Positions 1 to 11,400 of a DNA stretch of 34,136 bases are shown in pieces. The translations under genes were made by a program, and so were the position numbers. This DNA is from Sphingomonas sp. Leaf230 (GTDB lineage Bacteria; Pseudomonadota; Alphaproteobacteria; Sphingomonadales; Sphingomonadaceae). Location of the stretch: the NCBI RefSeq assembly GCF_001421745.1, contig NZ_LMKW01000004.1:1-34136 (forward strand). The letters are read 5' to 3'. Position 1 is the first letter of the stretch, and every line of letters begins with the position of its first letter. The notes beneath the pieces are model-generated. The model had not been told where the DNA came from. It ran no database searches and saw nothing but the letters and a program-made list of their open reading frames with translations.

Positions 1-21
1 TCCTTCGCAACAGCGAAGTGT

Positions 22-1782
<1,761 letters not shown>

Positions 1783-1823
1783 CTTTCCTCCATTCGTGCA
1801 TCCTGCATTCGCAACGAAGGTCG

Positions 1824-1967
1824 TCATGATGGTCGCCTACCCGTCTTCGGGGCGACCTGATTCTTCTGGGTTCTCTGCTGCCGCGCCAGGTCGCGCGCCA
1901 GCAGACGCGCGAGGTCCAGCGCGAGATCGTGGAGCGGGGAGGGCGGCTGCGACGGCATCCACGCCAT
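1824..1967 (-). CDS. Small 47-aa protein upstream of the recombinase
   Basis: An ATG-initiated frame of 47 residues is rich in Leu, Ala and Arg in its middle (LHDLALDLARLLARDLARQQ), which reads as an amphipathic helix, and ends in a basic tail. Its TGA overlaps the ATG at 1827 as ATGA, the arrangement of translationally coupled genes, so it probably belongs to the recombinase transcript. No clear ribosome-binding site is visible upstream. A short helical basic protein next to an integrase could be an accessory or directionality factor, but that is a guess from position and I do not recognise a family. It may also be a chance open frame in GC-rich DNA. Confidence 0.4.
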   Translation of the reverse strand: MAWMPSQPPSPLHDLALDLARLLARDLARQQRTQKNQVAPKTGRRPS

Positions 1968-2216
1968 CTGGGGCGCGCGGCGTCACGCCGACTCCGACCT
2001 TCCCACATGGTTGCCGGGCCGTATTGCGAAGCTGGCATCGGCCGGCCTGCCGCTGTCTTTTATGGTGGAAAGCAGAATGGCCGCTTTCGAGCGAACCGTG
2101 GCCTGAGCGGACGTTCGTTCATACGGCGGAGCGTATTTAATGATTGGATCCGGCTCCAGACCCAGCGCGTTCTTCGGATCCGCTGGTCACGACGACCTAT
2201 TGAGCTATGTATTTGA

Positions 2217-3284
2217 TCAGGTGTTTCCTTTTCCGCCAAAAATCGATGCGGTGGACTCGCGAACGGTCATCCTCGCGGGTACCGTAACCGGGGTGGCGGT
2301 CGTTGGGCCGTTGACGTGGTCGGCGATGATGAGGTTGACGGCCAGCGCGGTGACTTCGGCGATCGGCTGGACGATGGCGGTCAGCGACGGATGCGCCAAG
2401 CGGATGATCGGGGTATCGTCGAAGCTGATCAGAGATAGGTCCCCTGGCACGGCGAGGGTACGCTCGCGCGCGAGTTCGAGCGTCGCTAGCGTCATCTGAT
2501 CGTTGCTCGCGATGATCGCGGTCGGCGGCTCGTTCAGCGTCAGGAGTTCCGATGCCGCGGCGCGACCAGAGGCGTGGCTGAAGTCGCCGATCGCCAGCAG
2601 ATCGTCCGTCGCCAGGCCAGCCGCCTGCATCGCCGCACGCCAGCCGTCGACCCGCCATGCGCTCAGCTCATATTCCGCCGGCCCGGCGATAAAGCCGATC
2701 CGCCGGTGGCCGAGGTCGAGCAGATGCTCGGTCGCGATCCGTGCCGCTCGCGTGTCGTCCATGATCAGTCGGATGCCAGGCCCGTCGGTCAGCGAGCCGA
2801 TCCGTGCGAAGCTGATGCCGTGTGCCTCGAGCAGGTTGATGATCAGCGGATTGCCCGAATGCGGGGGCGTCAGGATCACGCCATCGGGTTGCAGTGCGGC
2901 GATCGCGGCCAGCAACTCGCGCTCGATATGGTCGCTATGCGTGTCGACGAGCTCAACGATCAGGCGATAGCCGTGTTCGGCGCAGGTCAGCATCCCGCCG
3001 AGCATCATCTGGTCGAACCAGTCGGTCCCTTGCCGCGCGCGCCAGTCGGCGATGGTTCGCTCGCGGTCGTTGAGCGCGAGGATCAGGTACGAGCGTGATC
3101 CGCCCATGCGTTGCGCGGCGATCGACGGGACATAGCCGAGCTTGTCGATCGATGCCTGGACGCGTTGCATCATCTCGGGCCGGACACCCGTTTCCTTGTT
3201 CACCACGCGGCTGACAGTCTGCAGCGAGACACCAGCATCAGCCGCGACATGCTTGATCGTTACCGCCTGACGCCGCCGTGCCAT
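2217..3284 (-). CDS. LacI-family transcriptional regulator
   Basis: A 355-residue LacI/GalR-type regulator. The N-terminal helix-turn-helix and hinge are plain (TIKHVAADAGVSLQTVSRVV near residues 9-28, then LGYVPSIAAQRM). A periplasmic-binding-protein-like effector domain follows, with typical GHRRIGFIAGP and SNDQMTLATLELA segments. The start at 3284 (MARRR) is preferred because the longer frame would run back into the end of the halogenase gene, which stops at 3295; the ten-base gap makes it the last gene of the receptor operon. A LacI protein encoded within a glycan-uptake operon normally senses a sugar and represses that operon, here probably through the palindromes at 11534-11602. The effector is unknown. 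Confidence 0.93.
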   Translation of the reverse strand: MARRRQAVTIKHVAADAGVSLQTVSRVVNKETGVRPEMMQRVQASIDKLGYVPSIAAQRMGGSRSYLILALNDRERTIADWRARQGTDWFDQMMLGGMLTCAEHGYRLIVELVDTHSDHIERELLAAIAALQPDGVILTPPHSGNPLIINLLEAHGISFARIGSLTDGPGIRLIMDDTRAARIATEHLLDLGHRRIGFIAGPAEYELSAWRVDGWRAAMQAAGLATDDLLAIGDFSHASGRAAASELLTLNEPPTAIIASNDQMTLATLELARERTLAVPGDLSLISFDDTPIIRLAHPSLTAIVQPIAEVTALAVNLIIADHVNGPTTATPVTVPARMTVRESTASIFGGKGNT

Positions 3285-3294
3285 GCGTCTGAAC

Positions 3295-4806
3295 TCAGGC
3301 TGCGAGGACGGGCGAGGGGGCGGGTGCGGCGCCGCAGTAGCGCGCGACGTACTCGGCATGCTCGGGCAACCCCGCGACGGTCGCGTTGGTGCCGTCGCGC
3401 AGGCCGCCGAGCAGCCGCGCCAGTTCGTCGTCGCGCAGCTTGGTCGCGATCGGGTGATAGCTCCGCGGGACGATGCCCTGGCCGAGCATCACCTGCACCC
3501 AGCTGTTCTCCGCGAACAGCTCCTCGTTCTTGCGGAACACGCGGCCGGTTTCGCGGAACAGCTCGATCTTCTGTTCGAGCGAGGCGGGGATCGGCATCGC
3601 CGTGCATTGCCGCCAGAACGCGCTGTCGCGGCGGTTCGTCGCCTTGTAGTGCAGGATCAGGAAATCGCGGATCTGCAGCATGTCGGTATGCTGCTGGTCG
3701 TTGAACTCAGCGACTTCGCGGGGGCTGACTGGGCCCGACGGGAACAGCCGCAGCAACCGCAGTACGGCACGCTGGATCAGGTGAATGCTGGTCGATTCCA
3801 GCGGCTCCATGAACCCGCCCGACAGCCCAATCGCGATGCAGTTGCGATGCCATTGCTGCCGCCGCGCGCCGGTCACGAAACGGATCACGTTCGGCTCCGT
3901 CAGCGTCTTGCCCTCGATATGGGCGAGCAGCCGGTCGAGCGCTGCGTCGCGGTCGAGATAGCGGCTGCAATAGACGATGCCGTTGCCGGTGCGATGCTGG
4001 AGCGGGATGCGCCACTGCCAGCCCGCATCATGCGCCATTGCCCGCGTATAGGGCAAGGCAGGCCGCACGCTCTCGGTCTGAATCGCGATCGCGGAATCAC
4101 ACGGCAGGTAATGCGTCCAGTCATCGAACCCGGCGTGCAGCGCGCCCTCGATCAGCAACGCGCGAAACCCCGTGCAGTCGAGGAACAGGTCGCCCTCGAT
4201 CCGCGCGCCGGACTCGAGCACCAGCGCGGCAATGTCACCGCTCTCACCGTTCAGCTCGACCTGCGCGATCCTGCCTTCGAGGCGGCGCGTGCCGTCGGCC
4301 TCCGCCATCTTCCGGAGGAACTTGGCGTAGCGCGTCGAATCGAGCTGGTACGCATAGTTCATCCGGTCGTCGGGCAGATGCGCGAATTTGCCCTGCAACG
4401 CAGCACGCAGCTCGAGACAGTAATCGTCGTAGGGCTGCGCGTGACCCTTGGTCAGGCCGTGCAGCCAGAAATGCTGGAAGCCCGCGGACCAGTGATCCTT
4501 GCCGGTGATCCCGAACGAGTGGAAATAGCTCTCGCCACGATCCTTCCAGTCGTCGAACAGGATGCCGAGTTTGAACGTCGCCTGCGTCTCGCGCATGAAC
4601 TCGGCTTCGTTGATCCCGAGCAGGCGGTTGAAGGTGATCATCGGCGGGATCGTCGATTCGCCGACGCCGACCGTGCCGATCGCATCGGATTCGACCAGCG
4701 TCAGCTCGATCGTGCTGCCCATCGTGCGCGCGATCGCGGCGGCGGCCATCCAGCCGGCGGTGCCGCCCCCGGCGATTACGACGCGGCGTATAGGGTGTTC
4801 GGTCAT
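3295..4806 (-). CDS. Tryptophan halogenase-like flavoprotein (copy 1)
   Basis: A 503-residue flavin-dependent halogenase-family protein. It shows the FAD-binding GGGTAG (13-18), the GVGEST motif (47-52), Lys79 in ATFKLG at the same number as the catalytic lysine of PrnA and RebH, and the family signature WQWRIP (263-268), the full WxWxIP. It has no signal peptide, so it acts in the cytoplasm and would need reduced FAD from a partner reductase, none of which is encoded nearby. The ATG at 4806 overlaps the stop of the cupin gene as ATGA. Relatives found beside TonB receptors in Xanthomonas and Brevundimonas have been reported to brominate free indole in vitro; their natural substrate is not established. 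The link to glycan uptake is from neighbourhood only. Confidence 0.92.
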   Translation of the reverse strand: MTEHPIRRVVIAGGGTAGWMAAAAIARTMGSTIELTLVESDAIGTVGVGESTIPPMITFNRLLGINEAEFMRETQATFKLGILFDDWKDRGESYFHSFGITGKDHWSAGFQHFWLHGLTKGHAQPYDDYCLELRAALQGKFAHLPDDRMNYAYQLDSTRYAKFLRKMAEADGTRRLEGRIAQVELNGESGDIAALVLESGARIEGDLFLDCTGFRALLIEGALHAGFDDWTHYLPCDSAIAIQTESVRPALPYTRAMAHDAGWQWRIPLQHRTGNGIVYCSRYLDRDAALDRLLAHIEGKTLTEPNVIRFVTGARRQQWHRNCIAIGLSGGFMEPLESTSIHLIQRAVLRLLRLFPSGPVSPREVAEFNDQQHTDMLQIRDFLILHYKATNRRDSAFWRQCTAMPIPASLEQKIELFRETGRVFRKNEELFAENSWVQVMLGQGIVPRSYHPIATKLRDDELARLLGGLRDGTNATVAGLPEHAEYVARYCGAAPAPSPVLAA

Positions 4807-5834
4807 CGGCTGAGCGCTCTCAGGAGGAAGGCGCGGAGGCGACCCGCGGTGTCGGCGGTGAGCGGCGCGAGCACGCCGCGCGCCGCCTCGGGAATATGGT
4901 CCGTGACGTCGGGACCGTTGGCGAAGACATACTGGTCGAACATCTCGCGCCAATGCGCCTTCTCGTCTGCGGGCAGGTCGCGGATCGCCAGCATCGCGTG
5001 GTTGAGCGCATCCTGCGGCTGGCCGAGCCACCGCGGCGTCTCGCGCCACCAGTAATTCACCAGCACGTTGAAGTCGGACCGCCCCTCGACATGATGCCAC
5101 CACATCGCGGGAATGTAGAGCGCGTCGCCAGCCTCCAGTTCCGCGACCTGGCCGTGCTCCAGCGCCTGTCGGAAACGGGGGTGTGCGGCGAAGTCCGGAT
5201 CGTGGAAATCGACCATGCTGACCGCGCGCCCGGCCGGCGTGTTGTCGACCGGGCCGAGGTAGAGATTGCGGAACTGGTCGCGCGGGAAGACCGTGAAGCG
5301 GCGTCGCCCGACCGCGACGCAGGCGAGATTGTCGGGCACGTCGTTATGCGCGGCGATCCGCGTCCGGGTGCCGATCCAGATACTGGCGAGCGGCGTGCGG
5401 ACGCCCAGCGCGACATGGTTCGCCTCGTGCAGCCCGACGAAGAATTGGTGCATGTCGATCGACGCGAGATAGATGGCATGCGCGTCGGCCACGCCTTCGT
5501 TGGCGTCGATCCGTGCGAAGATCTCGGGCAGTTTCGCGCGCAGCATCTGGAAGTTCATCGCGTGCGCGGCGTCGTAGAACAGTCGCCCGCCGCTGTCGGG
5601 CATCGCGACGGAGACCGCGAAGGGCAGGTCGCGGGCGTGGCCCTGGATATAGTCGCGTGCCGCTCGCGACGATTGCAGTCCCGCGCGCACCATAGGCCAA
5701 TCCGCGATCAACCCACGGACAATGAACGGCGTGGTCGCTGCGCGCAGATGCACGTCCAAGTCTGCGGGATCGCGGATCTCGATCTCGCGGATGCGCGGCA
5801 TAGTCGCAAAGATACCGGGATCGGCGTCAGCCAC
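4803..5834 (-). CDS. Cupin-8/JmjC-like Fe(II) oxygenase
   Basis: A 343-residue cupin-like (JmjC fold) protein. The metal triad can be seen: His163 and Asp165 in AAHNDVP, and a distal His in MWWHHVEG (247-248). FTVFP and the ALYIP strand before the distal histidine are typical of the cupin-8 group. The fold predicts a 2-oxoglutarate-dependent hydroxylase. The frame opens with GTG at 5834, overlapping the SapC stop as GTGGCTGA; an ATG at 5801 (MPRIRE) is an alternative start without a clear ribosome-binding site. Its gene is tightly coupled to SapC upstream and to halogenase copy 1 downstream, so the three proteins are probably made together. Substrate unknown; a protein side chain or small aromatic is possible. 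Confidence 0.88.
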   Translation of the reverse strand: MADADPGIFATMPRIREIEIRDPADLDVHLRAATTPFIVRGLIADWPMVRAGLQSSRAARDYIQGHARDLPFAVSVAMPDSGGRLFYDAAHAMNFQMLRAKLPEIFARIDANEGVADAHAIYLASIDMHQFFVGLHEANHVALGVRTPLASIWIGTRTRIAAHNDVPDNLACVAVGRRRFTVFPRDQFRNLYLGPVDNTPAGRAVSMVDFHDPDFAAHPRFRQALEHGQVAELEAGDALYIPAMWWHHVEGRSDFNVLVNYWWRETPRWLGQPQDALNHAMLAIRDLPADEKAHWREMFDQYVFANGPDVTDHIPEAARGVLAPLTADTAGRLRAFLLRALSR

Positions 5835-6537
5835 GCGTTATCCGCCGGTTCTTTCGCGCGATCAGGTCGCCGATATTGCCGAGCGACGCGAGCGCCATGA
5901 AGATCGGCATCAGGTACCCCGCGGCGTGCAGGTCGGCGACCGCGGCATCGTCGAGCGCGACCAGTCGATCCTCGTCGATGACGTGATAGCCGACCAGCCG
6001 GTTCTTCGAGCCATCGTCGAGCGTGACGTCCATCGTCAGCGGTTCGAGCAATTCGTAGCGGCGCAACGCGGCGAAGAAGTCTGCGGACGCGACATAGTCG
6101 GTGTCGAGTGCGCGGAGCTGATCGGCGATCCGTTCGAGATACGGCGTCGGCCGCCCGGTATCGTCGAACACGCGCGTGCCTTCGCGGGCGCCGATACGGG
6201 GGCTGGCCATGTCGAGGTGGACCTGGCGGACGTCGCCCGCGCCGCGCCCCACCAGGAACGGCTGGCTGTCGATCGCGAGCGGGCGATAGCGCGCGTCCCA
6301 TCCGGCGTCGGTCAGGAACAGGTTCTCGCCGGGCTCGAACCCGAACATTGCGAGCGCGGTAAAGCTGTCGTGCGTCTGGTCGAGCTGGAACAGGATCGGA
6401 TAGTGCGTTTGGACGCGGCGAAACTCGCTGGGGACGGTGATGCAGGTCATCACCGCGTCGCCGAGCTCGGGCGTGCGCTCGGTGCGGATGCGCAGGTCGC
6501 GGTGGTCGTCGGCGGTGAGGATGACGTGGTCGGACAT
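5827..6537 (-). CDS. SapC family protein
   Basis: A 236-residue SapC-type protein. The family name comes from a surface-layer locus, but members are widespread beside TonB-dependent receptors and tryptophan halogenases in alphaproteobacteria and xanthomonads, and the biochemical role is not known. Visible features are the conserved opening (YPILFQLD), the GFEPGENLFL segment, LAIDSQPFLVG, and a C-terminal part rich in acidic residues followed by a basic tail. No signal peptide or membrane segment is seen, so it is probably cytoplasmic. The ATG at 6537 shares one base with the halogenase copy 2 stop (TGATG), and the 3' end overlaps the cupin start. I infer a role shared with the halogenases, perhaps as a substrate-presenting or structural partner. 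Confidence 0.9.
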   Translation of the reverse strand: MSDHVILTADDHRDLRIRTERTPELGDAVMTCITVPSEFRRVQTHYPILFQLDQTHDSFTALAMFGFEPGENLFLTDAGWDARYRPLAIDSQPFLVGRGAGDVRQVHLDMASPRIGAREGTRVFDDTGRPTPYLERIADQLRALDTDYVASADFFAALRRYELLEPLTMDVTLDDGSKNRLVGYHVIDEDRLVALDDAAVADLHAAGYLMPIFMALASLGNIGDLIARKNRRITRG

Positions 6538-8126
6538 CAGGCTGATAAATCCATCGCAGGAGCAGTCGTATGCCGCAGGGCGTCGAGATACGCACGATTG
6601 CTCGGCAGGCCGGCAGCCAGCATACGCCTGCGCTGATCGATCTGTGCGAGCAAGGTTTCCGTGCGCGCCCGGTCCGCCGTCGCGATCGGTCCGCGGGTCG
6701 GCGGCGGAAAGCCCATGCCGTACAAGACATACTGATAGCTCGCGGCGGGGAAGATCTCGTCGATCATCGGGAAATCGGCGCGCGACGGTGGCTGGTGCCG
6801 CCACAGCGTCAGCAGTTCGACGAGGCGCGGGGGGATAGAGGCGGCGTCGCGGTGATCGCGCCAATAGGGTTCGTCGCGTTCGCTGAGCACGTAATGTAGC
6901 TTGAGGAACTCGACGATCCGGTCCCAGCGATAGCGGAACAGCGTGTTGAAGCGGGTCGCTTGGATGTCCATCGCGCCCCGGTGACTGGGGAAATTATCGA
7001 GCAGCGCATCGAGCGACAGTTCGATCAAAACGATCGCCGAGGCTTCGAGCGGCTCCAGGAACCCGGCGGAGAGCCCGACCGCGAGGCAGTTGCGCTCCCA
7101 GAATTTCGCGCGGTGGCGGGACTGGAACTTGAGCTGGCGGAAGGTCGGCAGCGGCGCGTCCGGCGCGTCCGGCGCGGTGGCGCGGATATGCCGCGTAAGC
7201 GTGTCCGCCGCGGCATCGTCGCTCAGATGCCCGGAGGAATAGACGCAGCCGATGCCGCGCCGGGTGGGCAGGCCGATGTCCCAGATCCAGCCGGCGGCAT
7301 GCGCGGTGGCGTTGGTCTGAGAGGCGATCGGGCTGCCGGCCGCGACGGGCATCTGCACGGCGAGCGCGCGGTCGTTGAACAGTTCGCGGTCGCGGTCGAT
7401 CGTTGCGACACCGTAATGGTCGCCGATCAGCAGTGCGGCGTGGCCGGTGCAGTCCACGAAAAGGTCGCCGGCGATGGCGCCCGATGCGCGCGTGCGGACC
7501 GCGACGATATCGCCGTGCTCGGTGCCGTCGATGCCGACGACGTGGTCGCGGACGTGACGGACGCCGAGCCGCTCGGTCGCGTGACGCGTCAGCAGCGCCG
7601 CGAGCTTGCCGGCGTCGAGATGGTAGGCATAGTTCAGCGTGCCGGCATAATCGGGCATCGCCCGCTGGCGTGGTGCGAGGTCGTGATGGCAGATCGCGCC
7701 CTGCGCGCCGACCATGTCCGCGAACCGCCCGCCATGCTCCGACCAGGCCGAGACGAGATCGCGCGGGTCGCCGTCGACGGGGGCGGTAAAGGGGTGAAGA
7801 TAGCTGTCGTCGGCCGCGCCCGTGCGCCAGCCGTCGAACCGGGAGCCCTGCTTGAACGCGGCATCGCAGGCGAGAAGGAAGTCGGTTTCGGTGATGCCGA
7901 TACGTTCGAGCGTGCGACGCATCGTCGGCCATGTGCCTTCACCGACGCCGATCGTCGCGACATCGGGGGACTCGACGAGGGTAACGGAGAGCGGGCGCGC
8001 GGTGTCGCGATCGGCACGCGCGGCGATCAGGCAGGCGGTAAGCCAGCCGGCCGTGCCGCCGCCGACGATCACGATGTGCGTGATCGGGTGGTCGCTCGTG
8101 ATTCCGGGGCCGGTATTCGTGGCCAT
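6537..8126 (-). CDS. Tryptophan halogenase-like flavoprotein (copy 2)
   Basis: A 529-residue second member of the flavin-dependent halogenase family. The FAD motif GGGTAG is at 22-27, GVGEGT near 60-65, and the catalytic-type lysine at 92 in AAFKQG. The signature segment reads WIWDIG (280-285), so the proline of WxWxIP is replaced by glycine while both tryptophans and the isoleucine are kept. This puts it in a different subgroup from copy 1. There is no signal peptide. AGGAAACGGA upstream of the ATG at 8126 serves as ribosome-binding site. It is the first gene after a 314-base gap behind the receptor, then couples directly to SapC. Substrate unknown; halogenase chemistry is assumed from motifs only. 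Confidence 0.92.
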   Translation of the reverse strand: MATNTGPGITSDHPITHIVIVGGGTAGWLTACLIAARADRDTARPLSVTLVESPDVATIGVGEGTWPTMRRTLERIGITETDFLLACDAAFKQGSRFDGWRTGAADDSYLHPFTAPVDGDPRDLVSAWSEHGGRFADMVGAQGAICHHDLAPRQRAMPDYAGTLNYAYHLDAGKLAALLTRHATERLGVRHVRDHVVGIDGTEHGDIVAVRTRASGAIAGDLFVDCTGHAALLIGDHYGVATIDRDRELFNDRALAVQMPVAAGSPIASQTNATAHAAGWIWDIGLPTRRGIGCVYSSGHLSDDAAADTLTRHIRATAPDAPDAPLPTFRQLKFQSRHRAKFWERNCLAVGLSAGFLEPLEASAIVLIELSLDALLDNFPSHRGAMDIQATRFNTLFRYRWDRIVEFLKLHYVLSERDEPYWRDHRDAASIPPRLVELLTLWRHQPPSRADFPMIDEIFPAASYQYVLYGMGFPPPTRGPIATADRARTETLLAQIDQRRRMLAAGLPSNRAYLDALRHTTAPAMDLSA

Positions 8127-8195
8127 CGTCCGTTTCCTGTTTCCCTATCTGCGCGTGCCAACTCGTTCCGTCCGCGGCGGTTGCGCCATCCTTGG

Positions 8196-8280
8196 CCGTC
8201 ATTCTGACGAAAGTCAGGACCCAGGGTACCTGAAGACGGTCGTCATTGGCTCTGGGTCCTGACTTACATCAGGATGACGG
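8196..8280. repeat. Imperfect palindromic repeat (29-bp arms)
   Basis: Two 29-base arms (8196-8224 and 8252-8280) are inverted copies with three mismatches, separated by 27 bases. The arms carry GTCAGGACCCAG and CTGGGTCCTGAC. The element lies in the gap between the receptor and halogenase copy 2. As RNA it would form a long stem, which may stabilise or end part of the transcript. The form resembles REP-type or miniature elements of sphingomonads; other genomic copies cannot be checked here. Confidence 0.8.
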
Positions 8281-8307
8281 AGCAGTTCGAGACCGTCCAT
8301 ACCTCAC

Positions 8308-8433
8308 GATCTTCCCCCGCCAGGGGGAGGTGGCGCCGTAGGCGACGGAGGGGGAGGACACGGAACCGCTGTTACCCTTACCTCCCCTTCCGTCTGGCAA
8401 GTGCCAGCCACCTCCCCTTTGCGGGGGAGGATC
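8308..8433 (-). repeat. 125-bp palindromic element, copy A
   Basis: The ends are inverted copies (GATCTTCCCCCGCC at the left, GCGGGGGAGGATC at the right, extending through AGGTGGC), and an internal stretch contains TTGCCAGACGG and TTCCGTGTCC on the minus strand. The same parts, in the same order, occur in copy B at 13971-14095 on the plus strand, so the two are inverted relative to each other. It begins eight bases after the receptor stop codon. It could act as a terminator or a partial transcript barrier between the receptor and the rest of the operon. A non-autonomous mobile element is likely. Confidence 0.85.
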
Positions 8434-8440
8434 GTTCGCC

Positions 8441-11400
8441 TTAGAAGTTGAAGCGGAGGCCTGCCGAGTAGCGTGCATACCCCGGTTGCGCGAACGTCAC
8501 GAAATTGTCCGAGCGACGATGCCCGCGGCGGCCCTGGCCGGTGAGGTTGATCGCTTCGGCGAACACCGCGAGCCCCTTGGTCATCTGGACACTCGCGCTC
8601 GCATCGACCTGGCCATACGCCTCGACATAGGTCGGGTCGAACGCACCCCCGGCATAAAATTGCCCGCGCCAGTTATACGCGACGCGCGCCTGGATGCCGT
8701 TCTTGTCGTAATAGCCGACCGCGTTGGCGCTGTCGCTCAGCCCGGTCAGCGCGAACTGGCCGATGTTGGGATCGAGCGTGGTGTCGTATTTCGCGTCGCC
8801 GTTGACGATCGTGTAGTTCAGGATGACGCCGAAGCCGGTTTCCCACAGCCGGTGCTGGATCGCGAATTCCCAGCCGTTGATGTTCGCGGTCTGGTCGCTG
8901 TTGAACGGCTGGCTCAGCTGGAAGTTGAACAGATCGTCCTCGGGTAGGCCGAAGATGTTGCCGTTCAACAGGCCGGCATCGCTCGTCCCCGTTACCTGCG
9001 ACGAGGCGGGGAAGTTGCGCAGGATGTAATCGCGCACGCGCAGATTGTCTGTCGTTCCCAGCGCCGCCACCGCTTGGCGATAGCGCGGGCCCGAGCCTGG
9101 GTTGCGGAGGTTGAACGCGGGCGTGTTGAGCTGAGTCGTGCCGATGAAGTTCTTCACGTCCTTGGTGAAGTATCCGACCGAGACATAGCTCTCAGGCCCG
9201 TAATACCATTCCGCCGACAGATCGATGTTCTTCGATTTGAAGGGGAGAAGGTTCGGGTTGCCCTGGCTGCCCGTGCCGCCGCCGATACGCGGGTTGGAAT
9301 CGATGTTCAGGCCACCCTGCAGGCTGCCGTAGTCCGCGCGCGTGATGGTGTGGCTGTACGAGGCGCGCAGCTTGACGTTGCGCACCGGTTCGATGTCGAA
9401 ATCGACCGCGGGGAGCCAGTTGTGATAGTTGCCCTTGAGCGAGGTGAACGAATTGGCGCCGTATGTGAGGGCGAATTCATTGGCGCCGGTCCAGCGCGTG
9501 CCGTTCGGAATCGGCACCAGTGCGGACGAGTTCACCTGCGTCTCGTCATAGCGGACACCGCCGATGATGTGCGCCGGGCGACCGAACACGTCGAACTTGC
9601 CGTTGAACTGGATATACGGCGAGATCGTCTGCTCGCGAATCCGGCGATCGTTGGTGTAGTTGGCAAGGCAGGTGCCGGGCGCGGCGACGCCGGTCTGCGG
9701 CGCACTGCAGATGTTGTACTGCGCGCGCAGCAATTCGGCCATCTGCTCGAAATTGAAGGTGTAGATCGACTGCGGGATCGCCGGATTGCCGGACCCCGAG
9801 ACGCCCTTGAACTTGTCGGGGATGCTGGTGAGGTTGAAGAAATCGTCGGGCACCGCGGCCGCACCGAACGAGGCGCCGCGCGGATCGATGCCGCCCCAGG
9901 TCTCGTTCTGGATGAAGCCGTAGGCCGAGCGGACCTTGTTGTCGACGTACGAGAAGCCCCAGTCGATGCTGTCGAGAAACTCGCCGTCGTGGTCGTAATG
10001 ACCCTTCAGCTGGAGCTGGTTGATCTCGTCCTTGAAATACGCGTTGCGGAACGCGTTGCCGGTCGGCGTGATCAGCGCAGCGTTGAGCGGGTCGATCCCC
10101 GGATACATCTGGTACGAGATGATCGGCAGGTCGTTCTCGAAGTTCACAGTCTGCGACTGGACGCCAAAGATCGCGCCGCCAATCGACGTGCTGCTGCCGT
10201 AATCGTTGGTCGGCTTTGAGACCGCGGTCGAGTGATGCGCGTCGAGCGACATCGTGACGTTGCCCGGCGCTTCCCAGGTCAGGTTGCCGCCGATCGACTT
10301 GTTCTCGGATTTGTTTGCGGTAAGCGAGCTGCTGTACGACAGATCCTTGCCGGGCGCGAAATTCTCCGAATAGAAGACCGGCCCTGCTGCGGGGCCATTG
10401 GTCCAGGCGCTGCGCGTGTCGCCGAAGTTGAACCAGATCCCTACGCTGCTGTCGCGCACCTCGACCTTGTTGCTCGAATAGGTGAAGTCGAGCGTCGCGG
10501 TCAGCGTGTCGGTCGGCTTTGCCTGCAACACGAGCTGGCCGTTGATGCGCTCGCGATCGATGTCGATGACGTCGTAGGCGGCGCTCTGCGGGATCTCGTA
10601 AACGTCCGTCGGACCGGGGCGATTGGTGATGTTCGCGGCGCCGGGCGTGCCGGGCTGCGCCAGCGTGCCCCAGTTGTTCTCCGCACCGAGGAACCCATCG
10701 CGGAAGCCGACGCTCGCCGAGTTGTTGCTCGCCTTGCGACGCTGGTACGCGCCGCTGAACAGCACGCCGATGCGGTCGTCGGCGAACGTGGTGGACAGGA
10801 TACCCGAGACTTCGGGCGTGATCTGGTCCTTGCCGTTGCGCGAGCTGTCGAGCACGCCCTTTGCGGCGATGCTGCCGCGCGTGCCCGGCTTGTCGAGCGG
10901 GCGCGGGGTGCGGATGTTGATGCTCGAACCGATGCCGCCCGACGGTATGGCGGCGCGACCGGTCTTGTAGACCTCGACCGCGGCCACGCCTTCGGAGGCG
11001 AGGTTGGCGAAGTCGAACGAGCGCGAGGCGGGCGCGCTGGCGCCGTCGCCGAGCGTCGAGGTCGGCATCTGGCGGCCGTTCAGCGTGACGAGGTTGTACT
11101 CGGGACCGAAGCCGCGGACGGTGACGGTCGAGCCTTCGCCGTTCGAGCGGTCGATCGACACGCCGGTGATGCGCTGGAGCGACTCCGCGAGGTTTGTGTC
11201 GGGGAACTTGCCGATGTCCTCGGACGAGATCGCGTCGACGACGCCCTGGCCGTTGCGCTTGATATCGATCGCTTCACGCAACGATGCGCGGATGCCGGTC
11301 ACGACGATATCGTCGGTGGTCGCGTTGGGGTCGGTCGGGGCGGCCTGTGGCGCGATGTCCGACGGCCCTGGATTGCCGACGGTTGCGGCCGCGTCCTGCG

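Noticed and set aside
3283..5055. 590-codon open frame on the plus strand, opposite to halogenase copy 1
   Set aside because: It is the antisense of a gene with clear family motifs. GC-rich codon bias keeps such frames open. It shows no domain and no ribosome-binding site.
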